A DNA stretch of 11,550 nt from CAWHMN01 sp051001135 (lineage in GTDB: Bacteria; Acidobacteriota; Terriglobia; Terriglobales; Acidobacteriaceae). The number at the start of each line of letters is the position of its first letter. Within the stretch, counting starts at the first letter, position 1. The stretch covers positions 1 to 11,550 of the forward strand of contig JBPCNO010000053.1 in assembly GCA_051001135.1 (NCBI GenBank). Reading direction: 5' to 3'. Below the pieces are notes generated by a model. That model was not told the DNA's origin. It searched no databases and saw nothing but the letters and a program-made list of their open reading frames with translations. Positions 1-7,334 of the stretch are shown here, piece by piece. Position numbers and translations under genes: made by a program.

Positions 1-559
1 TGGGATTGAAGCTGTTTTCGTCGAAGGCTACGAGCTGGGTCGGGCTGGGCCCATTCGTTGGCACCACCCAGGCGCGGCCGAGCGAAGAGTCGGAGGCGAT
101 GGGGCCGACTGCCTGGCCGCCCACTACGGACGAATCCGCAAAAAACTGGCCGAGTTGATTCCCGGTTGTCCCATCCAGCACAACCCCGCTTGACAGATAG
201 AGGCGGCCATTGTCGTACTGGATGGGTCCACCGGAGACGCACTGATTGATCGGCGACTTGGGCTCGGTGACGCCTGAGGAGTCGACGGTGAGCTGAAAAA
301 CATAGGCGCTCGCATTCGCCGTGAGGTAATAGAGATCGGCCGGCGAACTTCCGAAGGCGATAGATCCGCCTGCGGTGTAGTAATAGCCAGCGAAGAAACT
401 GGCGGGCAGTAGATTGGGCCGGGCCACGCCTGAGTCATAGATCGACCAGGCAACTGCGGTGCCCGTGGGGCGAGCCATGTGGCCATGCATGTTGAACGTT
501 CGCCAGAAGCGGTCCTCGCGGATGAGGCGCAGTCTTCGCATATCTTCGCCCCACAGCAT
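1..559 (-). CDS. Beta-propeller-like protein, partial (runs off left edge), probably 5'-truncated
   Basis: An open frame of 186 codons runs from an ATG at 559 to the window edge without a stop, so the 3' end is not seen. The translation has propeller-like text: IYDSGVARPN near residues 40-49, ADLYYLTANASAYVFQLTVD near 74-93, IQYDNGRLYLSSGVVLDGTTG near 113-133, then a stretch ending VAFDENSFNP. From memory, this spacing (YD.GV.RP, then LY.Y....F.F..M.VD..GV, then YD.GR.Y...G.V.D) matches the middle of cytochrome-D1/YncE-like propeller proteins common in Acidobacteriota, usually secreted and several hundred residues long. Here there is no signal peptide, no convincing Shine-Dalgarno before the ATG, and the first half of the expected propeller is missing. 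It lies 30 nt downstream of the FG-GAP gene's stop and in the same frame. It could be a 5'-deleted remnant or a short real gene. Function unknown. Confidence 0.55.
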   Translation of the reverse strand, partial: MLWGEDMRRLRLIREDRFWRTFNMHGHMARPTGTAVAWSIYDSGVARPNLLPASFFAGYYYTAGGSIAFGSSPADLYYLTANASAYVFQLTVDSSGVTEPKSPINQCVSGGPIQYDNGRLYLSSGVVLDGTTGNQLGQFFADSSVVGGQAVGPIASDSSLGRAWVVPTNGPSPTQLVAFDENSFNP

Positions 560-589
560 GGTAGGTGAGGAGTCGCGAATTCGGGTGCT

Positions 590-3500
590 CTATTGCACCG
601 CTAATGTAACCGTAGCGGTATGCGTGACCGTGGCTGTTCCAGAGATAGCTGTGGCCGTGACCATAACCACTGAGGACCCTGCCGGTGTGCCCGGATCTGC
701 TGGCGAACCCGGACCGCTGCTGCGTGCCGTACTTCCGCCACAGCCAGTCAGGACAGCAGAGCCGGCGACAAGGCAAACGGCGGCGAAGATCACGATCCAG
801 AGGCGTCTGGATCTGACGCCCGCCGGTAATATCAAGCACAGCATGCCAGCGAACGCAGCGCCCGCTGGAAAGAGAAACGGCGAGCGATTAGCCAACCCGG
901 CCATGGCATTGGCGGATGCTGCCTTGGTCGCGATGGTGATCGCGGCGGCGCCGGTCTGGCCTGGGGACAGGTTGAGGCTGGCTGGATCGACCGTACAGGT
1001 GGCCTCCGCCGGCAGACCGGAGCAGGCGAAGCTTACGCTCGCACTCAGGCTGCTGTTAGCTGCGATCGTAATCCCGAGAGTGCCGCTCTGGCCTTTGGCG
1101 ATCGTGAGAGCTGATGCGTCGAGCGTGAATACATAATCCGGCGAGGGCGGCAATGGCGCCGCCACCGTCACGCTGCTCGCACCGGAGGTGTTCGGGTTGA
1201 AGCTGCTGTCGCCGCCATAGGAGACCGCGAGCATGTGAGTTCCTGTTGCAAGTGCTGTGGTACTGAAGACGGAGCTGCCATTACTCAATGTTCCGTGTCC
1301 GATAGGGGTCTGACCGTCGTAAAAGGTCACGGCGCCGGAAGGCAAGGGACGGCCGGGCAGAGTGGCCTGCACCGCCGCAGAGATCGTGAGTGACTGCCCG
1401 GCAGCGATAGCGATTGCTGAAGGCGTGAGCATGATCGAGGTGCCGCCAGCGTTCATGAGAAATCCGGCCGCGCCATTGTCCGGACCGGCGATGCTGATCG
1501 TATTGTCGCCAAGGAACTTACCAAGCAACAGAGGGTAAGCGCCGTTGGCGTAGTTCAAAGGCGGCGCGAAGATCCCGGCTGCGGTAGCGAGCAGAACCGA
1601 AACACCGGAGAAGGCTTGCCCGGGTTTGCCTGCCTCATAGGAAGGATTATTGGACAAGATCAAATCGTCCAGACCATCGCCGTTGAGATCAGCAAAGGCT
1701 CCCTGATACACGTCGGGAGCGCCGGGTACTTGAACCGTACTGCCGAAGGTGCCATCGCCGTTCCCGGGCAGGAGAAAAACCCCGCCTTCGACGAATGTTG
1801 CGGCAGCAAAATTTAGATCGGCGATCAGCGTCAGATCCGGCTTGCCGTCGCGATTGTAGTCATCGGTCAGCAACTGCTCTACGGCGTGGCTGCTATCCAA
1901 GGTTACAGGGGACGCAAAGGTGCCGTCGCCATTGCCCGCCAGCAAGCTTACGGAGGCAGTCGCCCCGCCCATTCCAAGAGTCTGAGGATTGTCGGAAACG
2001 ATTAAGTCGAGCGGCTTCTGTGCGCCGTGATACCGGGCCAGCGCCACTGGCTGGAGAGAGGCGCCCAGCGGATAGAAATGGACGTTGTCGTTGGAGAAGG
2101 TACCGTCGCCGTTTCCCAATGCCACGAAGTAGCCGGAAGGCTTACTCCCCGAACGCGTTGGCGTGCTGGGGTCACAAGGGACGTCTCCCAGATAGGTGAC
2201 GACGAGATCCAGCTTGCCGTCTCCGTTTAGATCGCCGACAGCCGAATACAAGGGCAGGCAAGCGCCGCCATTGAAAAGCGGGATTGGGACGGGTGTCTGT
2301 ACGGTGCCGTCTCCATTGGATAGAGCGACCGCGAGGGATCCATCTTTGCCGCCAATCAGGAAATCCGTCTTACCGTCTCCATCAAAATCTCCGGTGGTAG
2401 AGCTCACATACTCCATTCCAAAGACCGATCCCGCGAGGGCCTGCTTGTAGGTGAACGCTCCCTTGCCGGCTGCCAGCGCGCTCACGAGCGACCCATCCAC
2501 GGAGTTATATCCGAGCAGGTCCGCAATGCCATCGCCATTCAGGTCCGCGGTAGCTCCGACGTAGAACGCCAATGGTGAGACATGCGGTGTTCCAGGCGAA
2601 TACAGTAGCGGCGTTGCCGCGAAACCACCCTTTCCGTCTCCTAGCCCGACGCCGACGTAACCGGAGTACAGATCGGCGAACGCGAAGTCGACTTTGCCAT
2701 CACCGTTCCAGTCGGCGAAAACCGTCTGTGTGACTGTGGCAGCATTGTTCCCTGACGGTGCAAGAATCGCGACGAAATTGCTGCTCAGGGAGGCGGTGCC
2801 GGCCACTGGGCCGAAGGTACCGTCTCCATTTCCGAGATAGGTCGCCAAACCGCCGCCCACGGTCAGAATGAGATCCGGCTTGCCGTCCCCATTGAGATCG
2901 GCCGTCTGGATGCCCATGAAGCTCTGAGGAGATCCCGTCTGCCCGTTCAACGGGGCGGCAATAGGATCGTTCGGCAGCGCCGGTTTCGGAGTCTGATAGG
3001 TACCATCCCCATTGCTCGATGCTATGAAGGGGCCGTAACTGGTCGACACCAGGATATCCTGGCGGCCCGGGTCGCCAGTCAGGCTGGTGACAAGCAGGTC
3101 CGCAGAATAGGTTGGAGACGCGGATGGGAAATCTAAGAGGGCGTTCGGTTGCGGTGCGGCGAAGCTACCATCTCCGTTGCCCAGAGCGATCTCAACTGCG
3201 AAACCGGAAGAGACCTGCTTCTCGATCAGGAGATCCGGACGTCCGTCGTGGTTGACATCCGCCAGGGAAACCGTCGGGCCTGGGAGCAGAACCCTCGAAC
3301 TGACGTAGTATGAAGAACGCTTGCTCGCCGGAAAAGCTCCTGTCCCATCGTTGAGGAAAGTCTGGGCGACGGTGTTTCCACCGGCGTCAGTCCAGACTGT
3401 CACCACATCGGGATGACCGGAGGCGGTGGTGGCTCCGACCGCGATCGCGCTGATGAACTGCTGCTGGCCGTTCGGCATTCCTGGCGGCTGAAGCAAAGAG

Positions 3501-4087
3501 CTAAGCGCAAACGTGCCGTCCTTCTGGTTAAGCAGCACAACGAGGCCGAATTTATCGCCGGCTATCAGATCGGTATAGCCGTCTCCGTTCAGGTCGGCAG
3601 CCTGTGCAAAGACAACGGACATCAGGTTTCCGTAGTAGAACTGACCGGGATTTGGCAGTGTCAGGATTGGCGCCGCGAATGTTCCGTCGCCGTTGCCGGG
3701 CCGCATGCAGATGACGTCTGCTGCGAAGGTGACGATGTCCGTTTTGCCATCATGGTTGAAGTCGCCGGCAACGGGAAAGTAGCCCGCAGTGAAGTCGGTT
3801 CCTGCGGCGGAGAAGTACGATCCGCTGTAGAACCCCCCGAACGGAGGTGCGGGGCTCGTCTGCGCATCCGCTGGCGCAGGCTGCGATCTGAGAGGCGCAG
3901 GGCGAGCGCTCACGCGCGATGGCAGGGCGGCATGCCGCCGCCTCAGCGTGTCAAAAGGATTGCGAGCGCTCGGGCTGTGTATTCCATCGAAGGATGGAGT
4001 ACGCACCTCCTGCGCCGTTGCGTGCGCGATTGCAAATACGGCAGAGACGCCGACAAGACACGATGAGACCCATTCCCGCAGGTGCAT
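590..4087 (-). CDS. Secreted FG-GAP/VCBS repeat protein with Ig-like domains
   Basis: This 1165-residue protein is probably exported and may bind ligands or stick to surfaces; no enzymatic domain is visible. The ATG at 4087 is preferred over an in-frame TTG at 4114 because GGAG lies 5 nt before it and the protein then opens with a clean signal peptide (basic start, VGVSAVFAIAHATAQ core). Ten canonical calcium-loop motifs of the D-x-N-x-D-G-x-x-D type begin near residues 109, 165, 277, 397, 459, 515, 568, 619, 743 and 800, often followed by GNGDGTF. Degenerate copies near 222, 336, 686 and 858 bring the count to about 14. A bacterial Ig-like domain follows (about 883-976, with VTFYDG and VSYGGD), then a second beta-rich domain (984-1055), two hydrophobic stretches (1071-1091 and 1096-1118, ending LTGCGG) and a Thr/Val-rich tail ending TVTLAVQ. 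The ending looks native. Biological role unknown. Confidence 0.93.
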   Translation of the reverse strand: MHLREWVSSCLVGVSAVFAIAHATAQEVRTPSFDGIHSPSARNPFDTLRRRHAALPSRVSARPAPLRSQPAPADAQTSPAPPFGGFYSGSYFSAAGTDFTAGYFPVAGDFNHDGKTDIVTFAADVICMRPGNGDGTFAAPILTLPNPGQFYYGNLMSVVFAQAADLNGDGYTDLIAGDKFGLVVLLNQKDGTFALSSLLQPPGMPNGQQQFISAIAVGATTASGHPDVVTVWTDAGGNTVAQTFLNDGTGAFPASKRSSYYVSSRVLLPGPTVSLADVNHDGRPDLLIEKQVSSGFAVEIALGNGDGSFAAPQPNALLDFPSASPTYSADLLVTSLTGDPGRQDILVSTSYGPFIASSNGDGTYQTPKPALPNDPIAAPLNGQTGSPQSFMGIQTADLNGDGKPDLILTVGGGLATYLGNGDGTFGPVAGTASLSSNFVAILAPSGNNAATVTQTVFADWNGDGKVDFAFADLYSGYVGVGLGDGKGGFAATPLLYSPGTPHVSPLAFYVGATADLNGDGIADLLGYNSVDGSLVSALAAGKGAFTYKQALAGSVFGMEYVSSTTGDFDGDGKTDFLIGGKDGSLAVALSNGDGTVQTPVPIPLFNGGACLPLYSAVGDLNGDGKLDLVVTYLGDVPCDPSTPTRSGSKPSGYFVALGNGDGTFSNDNVHFYPLGASLQPVALARYHGAQKPLDLIVSDNPQTLGMGGATASVSLLAGNGDGTFASPVTLDSSHAVEQLLTDDYNRDGKPDLTLIADLNFAAATFVEGGVFLLPGNGDGTFGSTVQVPGAPDVYQGAFADLNGDGLDDLILSNNPSYEAGKPGQAFSGVSVLLATAAGIFAPPLNYANGAYPLLLGKFLGDNTISIAGPDNGAAGFLMNAGGTSIMLTPSAIAIAAGQSLTISAAVQATLPGRPLPSGAVTFYDGQTPIGHGTLSNGSSVFSTTALATGTHMLAVSYGGDSSFNPNTSGASSVTVAAPLPPSPDYVFTLDASALTIAKGQSGTLGITIAANSSLSASVSFACSGLPAEATCTVDPASLNLSPGQTGAAAITIATKAASANAMAGLANRSPFLFPAGAAFAGMLCLILPAGVRSRRLWIVIFAAVCLVAGSAVLTGCGGSTARSSGPGSPADPGTPAGSSVVMVTATAISGTATVTHTATVTLAVQ

Positions 4088-4092
4088 GAACG

Positions 4093-4096
4093 CTCC
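4093..4096 (-). promoter_or_regulatory. Ribosome binding site of the FG-GAP gene
   Basis: GGAG on the minus strand, 5 nt before the ATG at 4087. It decides the start: choosing this ATG gives a normal signal peptide, whereas the upstream in-frame TTG at 4114 would add nine residues before it. Confidence 0.7.
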
Positions 4097-4489
4097 AAGG
4101 CATTGGAACAGCAATCAACAAACAAAAGACGCAAAGATACCCGCGGCCCGGCCTGAATGTATTCTTCCAACTGCGCAAACTCCAGCGCGTTCACGGGTGC
4201 GGGGGTGACCAAAGTGGTCCTTCCGTTGAGTTTTCGTAACGCTGGTCCTTAATGCCGGGGAGTCCAGTGAGCTGATATAGAGCGGGGCCTTCCTCTGCTC
4301 CATATCGCCCTGTATGCCGTGGGCGCTTATGTGGAGGGTTAAATGATGCGATTGGCAATAACTCTGGCTGAGGCTTGCCATCGGTCCTCATTTGGCCTAG
4401 GCTGTCACCCGTAGATCTTTCATCACCGGCGCTTTACTGCGAAATGGCGAGGCTGTCCGGTTTTGAGCATTGGGTCGCAGGTATAGATG

Positions 4490-4506
4490 TATCGGTAAAG
4501 CCGATA
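4490..4506. repeat. Short inverted repeat upstream of the oxidase operon
   Basis: TATCGG and CCGATA flank a 5-nt spacer (TAAAG), a perfect 6-bp dyad about 135 nt before the oxidase start and just after the TATAGA element. It could be an operator or the stem of a small leader hairpin. A dyad this short can also occur by chance. Confidence 0.25.
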
Positions 4507-4631
4507 TCAGCTCCGCTGCGAGCGCCACAAGAATTGAATGGTACACAGACGCTTATCCGAAGAAATCAATCTGCATTTCGCAAGGCAGAGCTAGGCCCGT
4601 TCCTGACTTAAGCACTCGGTGAGTTCAAGAA

Positions 4632-4636
4632 AGGGG
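4632..4636 (+). promoter_or_regulatory. Ribosome binding site of the oxidase gene
   Basis: AGGGG, preceded by AA, lies 5 nt before the ATG at 4642. It supports this start and therefore the conclusion that the oxidase has no signal peptide. The same frame is closed upstream by a TAA at 4609-4611. Confidence 0.65.
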
Positions 4637-4641
4637 ATTCT

Positions 4642-6666
4642 ATGCGGTGCTTCATCGTTCCTGAAGGCGCTTCCAGCGCGACCCAAAATTCCTACGCACA
4701 GATCATCGCCATTCATGCGGCACTGCTATCCAACGGCAAAATCGTTTACTTCAGCGGAGACCAGCACGATCCGGGCCAATTCGCCCATGGGGCGTTTGAT
4801 CATGCGCGGCTGTTCGATTGCGGCACTTTCGCAGTCACATCCTGCACGCCGGCGTCGAGTATTTCCGATCTGTTCTGTTGCGGACATGCATTTCTTCCCG
4901 ACGGACGCTTGCTGATCGCCGGCGGCACGCTTCGCTTCGATGGATTTCTAGGCTCACTCAAGGCGTGGATCTATGATCCGCCAAGCGCGTCATTCCTGAG
5001 CGCTTCGCAGATGAACCAGGGCCGGTGGTATCCCACGCTCATCACCTTGGGCAATGGACGCGTGCTAGCGCTGAGTGGAATCAACGAAGACCCCAATCAG
5101 ACGGACCAGAATCGCGATCTTGAAGTATATGACGGATCCAACTGGACGGTCGAAGGGGTGCTTTCCTACGGCACGGACACCTTGTACCCGCGCGTTCATC
5201 TCTTGCCCGACGGACGCGTGTTCTTTGTTACGTCGATGAATGGACAATGCATGGCATGGAGCCAGGGGATGGCAACGCCGGCGCCGGTTTGCGCTTCGCC
5301 CTTCACCATGGGATTCTCCGCGTACACATCCGTTCTGCTGCCACTGCTGCACGAAGACAACTACGCGGCCAGGATCCTCGTGGCCAACATCGAGCAGCCG
5401 CAGGTCATCGACCTCTCAGTGGGGTCACCGGCCTGGTCCAATACAAATGCCCGTTCAGTGCCTGCGGATGGGATTCTTACGAGCACCACTCCGAACCGGG
5501 CTAACGGGACATTGACGCTGCTGCCCACCGGAGAAGCGCTCAGCGCCGGCGGAGAGCAGAACTACGGCGATGAAGCACATCCTGTCTTGGCTTTGGAGAC
5601 TTACCGGCACGAGACCGACTCTTGGGCGGTGATGCCGTCACGCACGACCGTGAATCGGGCTTACCACTCAACGGCTCTGCTCATGCCCGATGGCCGGGTG
5701 TGGTTTGCGGGGTCAGACAAGCGGTGCGACTGGAGTCTGCATAATAGCGGGGACTACCAGAATCTGCCGCAGCCCACCGACTTGCAGGAAATAAAGAGTG
5801 GAGTTCCGGTTGACAATCGCGAGTTGCGCATTGAGATTTTCGAGCCCTGGTATTTTTCGCGCAACGACCGCCCCACCATCGCGCTCAGCCAACAAAGTGT
5901 CGGGGTGGGTCGAACCATCAGCTTCACCAGTCCGCAAGCGGCTAGCGTCAGCCGGGTGGCGCTGGTGCGCGCCGGATCAAGCACTCACGGGTTTGATTCC
6001 GATCAGCGGTACATTGGCATACCCTTCACCGTGAACGGAAGCAACATTGAGGCTACCGTGCCTGACAATGACAATCTTGTCCCGCCGGGACCCTACCTGG
6101 TCTTTGTGCTGGCGCAGGTGGTGGATCCGCAGATAGGGGCCACGCTGGACGTTCCCTCCACCGGGCATTGGATCACTGTCACCAACACAAAATTCTTTAA
6201 AGAACTTCTGAAGGAGATCAAACCGGAGTTCGAACATGTAAAGCTGGAGATCGAATTCATACCGAAGATCATCGCCGAAGGCGGCGATCCATTCGAGAAC
6301 ATCGGCGATCCGGTTGAAATCTTTCAACGCATCGCGGCGACGGTGGACAATCTTTCCCGAGTGGTTAGCGGCGGGCGAGCATTTATCACGCCGGCGGAAC
6401 GGCCGATGTTGCCCATAATCTCGCGGGAGAGACTCGCCACGGTGCCGATCCATCCGCTGGATAAAGACACCCTTGCGCGGCAGCTCAAAATGGAAGGGAT
6501 GATGGACGTGGCTAGCATGCAAAAAGGCATGGAACCAGGCGGCGGCAAGGGACCTGGCGGAACAGGCGGCAAGGAGCCCGGCGGAACAGGCCATGGAGGC
6601 ACAAGCCATGGAGGAATGCGGCAGAGCGAGATGGCCCATGCAAAGAAAGACCGCAAGAAGCGTTAG
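4642..6666 (+). CDS. Copper radical oxidase (galactose/glyoxal oxidase-like) with C-terminal extension
   Basis: A 674-residue kelch-propeller protein of the galactose oxidase/glyoxal oxidase family. Known members oxidise a primary alcohol or aldehyde with O2, giving H2O2, at one copper with a Tyr-Cys radical cofactor. The expected residues can be placed by motif: Cys79 (LFCCGH) and Tyr130 (RWYPT) for the cross-link, Tyr341-His342 (AYHSTALLMPDGRV) and His449 (STHGFDSDQR) as further copper ligands. Kelch-like LPDGR..IAGG strands recur. A DUF1929-type C-terminal domain covers about 409-514 (PPGPYLVFVL). An extension of about 160 residues follows: a predicted helical part (516-580), a Met-rich part (616-630), Gly-rich repeats (633-659) and a basic end (KKDRKKR). 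A good ribosome site fixes the start, and no signal peptide is present, which is unusual because known members are mostly secreted. The next gene starts 2 nt after the stop. Substrate unknown. Confidence 0.9.
   Translation: MRCFIVPEGASSATQNSYAQIIAIHAALLSNGKIVYFSGDQHDPGQFAHGAFDHARLFDCGTFAVTSCTPASSISDLFCCGHAFLPDGRLLIAGGTLRFDGFLGSLKAWIYDPPSASFLSASQMNQGRWYPTLITLGNGRVLALSGINEDPNQTDQNRDLEVYDGSNWTVEGVLSYGTDTLYPRVHLLPDGRVFFVTSMNGQCMAWSQGMATPAPVCASPFTMGFSAYTSVLLPLLHEDNYAARILVANIEQPQVIDLSVGSPAWSNTNARSVPADGILTSTTPNRANGTLTLLPTGEALSAGGEQNYGDEAHPVLALETYRHETDSWAVMPSRTTVNRAYHSTALLMPDGRVWFAGSDKRCDWSLHNSGDYQNLPQPTDLQEIKSGVPVDNRELRIEIFEPWYFSRNDRPTIALSQQSVGVGRTISFTSPQAASVSRVALVRAGSSTHGFDSDQRYIGIPFTVNGSNIEATVPDNDNLVPPGPYLVFVLAQVVDPQIGATLDVPSTGHWITVTNTKFFKELLKEIKPEFEHVKLEIEFIPKIIAEGGDPFENIGDPVEIFQRIAATVDNLSRVVSGGRAFITPAERPMLPIISRERLATVPIHPLDKDTLARQLKMEGMMDVASMQKGMEPGGGKGPGGTGGKEPGGTGHGGTSHGGMRQSEMAHAKKDRKKR
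6541..6588 (+). repeat. Tandem 24-nt repeat in the oxidase tail
   Basis: Two adjacent 24-nt units (6541-6564 and 6565-6588) differ at three positions and encode GGKGPGGT and GGKEPGGT (residues 634-649). They are followed by the related GHGGT and SHGGM (650-659), each containing CCATGGAGG. This is a recent-looking local duplication within a low-complexity tail. Confidence 0.8.
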
Positions 6667-6668
6667 CG

Positions 6669-7334
6669 ATGCTGGTGGTGGTCACGTCATCCGCTGACCC
6701 GGAGCTGGCGCTTATCAAGTCCCACGCCGGCGCGGCAATTGTTGTGCCGGCCCACCTGTCACAGCCCGGCTGGTCTTACGAGGTTGGCAGCGGAGCGCGG
6801 GCGCAACTGGTAACCTCAAAAGGAATTATTGCCGCGGACGACGTCTCTGGAGTGCTCACTCGAACGCAACGAGCATGGCCTGCTGAACTCCCGCATATCA
6901 ACGAAGAGGACCGAGAATACGTGGCCTCTGAGATGACGGCATTCCTGGCCGCACTCCTGAATGAGTTGCCTTGTCCAGTATTCAACCGTCCGGCGGCAAA
7001 TTCCCTTTGGGGCCCACCTTGGACGGCGGAACACTGGTGGCGCGTAGCAGTCGTGGAGGGTATAGCCGTTTGCCGCGACGACGATCATCTCTGCGATGAT
7101 CCGGCTGAAATCGTGGTGCTGGAAGGAAAGGTCATACGCGGCGGCAGCACACTGCCGGATGGCGCCAAGGCCTGGGCCTTGCGATTGGCTGAACGAGCGG
7201 GGGTCCTTTTGCTAGGGGCTAGATTCTGCTTGATCCATGGAGCGTTACGAGAAGTGTCGCTGCGACCCGGTCTGGATGAGGAGCTGCTCCGTATGATGGA
7301 GCTGCGTTGCGCCGCAGTGCAGGCGATTCCGTGA
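6669..7334 (+). CDS. Degenerate ATP-grasp-like protein (possible pseudoenzyme partner)
   Basis: A 221-residue protein with no certain family assignment. It reads as a shortened relative of the next gene's ATP-grasp product. Residues 61-71 (GVLTRTQRAWP) parallel its SAYLRPF segment. VFNRPAANSLWGPPWTAEHW (104-123) parallels its IVNRPAASLLNNSKPLQGQW. The C-terminal LLLGARFCL...REVSLRPG (180-201) parallels VAGVDLRR...YCLEINPSPG. In that last alignment the metal-binding Asp, Glu and Asn become Arg, Ser and Arg, and the central nucleotide-binding part with its lysine is missing, so it should not be an active ligase. The ATG lies 2 nt after the oxidase stop, and the stop overlaps the start of the next gene, so it is probably translated with both. 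No signal peptide or membrane segment is seen. A regulatory or substrate-binding subunit is my inference; it could also be an unrelated protein. Confidence 0.75.
   Translation: MLVVVTSSADPELALIKSHAGAAIVVPAHLSQPGWSYEVGSGARAQLVTSKGIIAADDVSGVLTRTQRAWPAELPHINEEDREYVASEMTAFLAALLNELPCPVFNRPAANSLWGPPWTAEHWWRVAVVEGIAVCRDDDHLCDDPAEIVVLEGKVIRGGSTLPDGAKAWALRLAERAGVLLLGARFCLIHGALREVSLRPGLDEELLRMMELRCAAVQAIP

Larger units (their letters stand above)
4088..4641. other. Divergent intergenic region, no gene recognised
   Basis: These 554 nt lie between two outward-facing genes and probably contain both promoters. Short open frames exist on both strands but none shows a recognisable domain, and a frame at 4375-4611 has no ribosome site or signal peptide. 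Small structures seen are the perfect inverted repeat GACCA-AAG-TGGTC at 4207-4219, an 8-nt direct repeat TGGTCCTT at 4215-4222 and 4243-4250, and a 6-bp inverted repeat at 4490-4506. A TATAGA element at 4482-4487 resembles a -10 box for the plus strand, but no matching -35 box lies at 16-18 nt, so I do not call a promoter. Confidence 0.6.

Noticed and set aside
459..1136. 225-codon plus-strand open frame inside the FG-GAP gene
   Set aside because: It lies antisense to the Ig-like and C-terminal part of a clearly coding gene, has no recognisable domain, and long antisense frames are expected in GC-rich coding DNA.
3413..4066. 217-codon plus-strand open frame opposite the FG-GAP N-terminus
   Set aside because: It overlaps well-supported signal peptide and repeat coding sequence, and its Arg/Gly-rich translation looks like an antisense shadow.
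4463..4487. TTGAGC and TATAGA as a sigma-70 promoter for the oxidase operon
   Set aside because: The spacer is 13 nt, too short for a normal promoter, and no other -35 candidate fits.
4375..4611. 78-codon plus-strand frame in the same frame as the oxidase, upstream of it
   Set aside because: It was considered as a lost signal peptide or N-terminal part of the oxidase, but it has no hydrophobic core or family resemblance, and the oxidase has its own good ribosome site.
5977..6639. 220-codon minus-strand open frame opposite the oxidase C-terminus
   Set aside because: It is antisense to a gene with clear family motifs and has no domain or ribosome site of its own.
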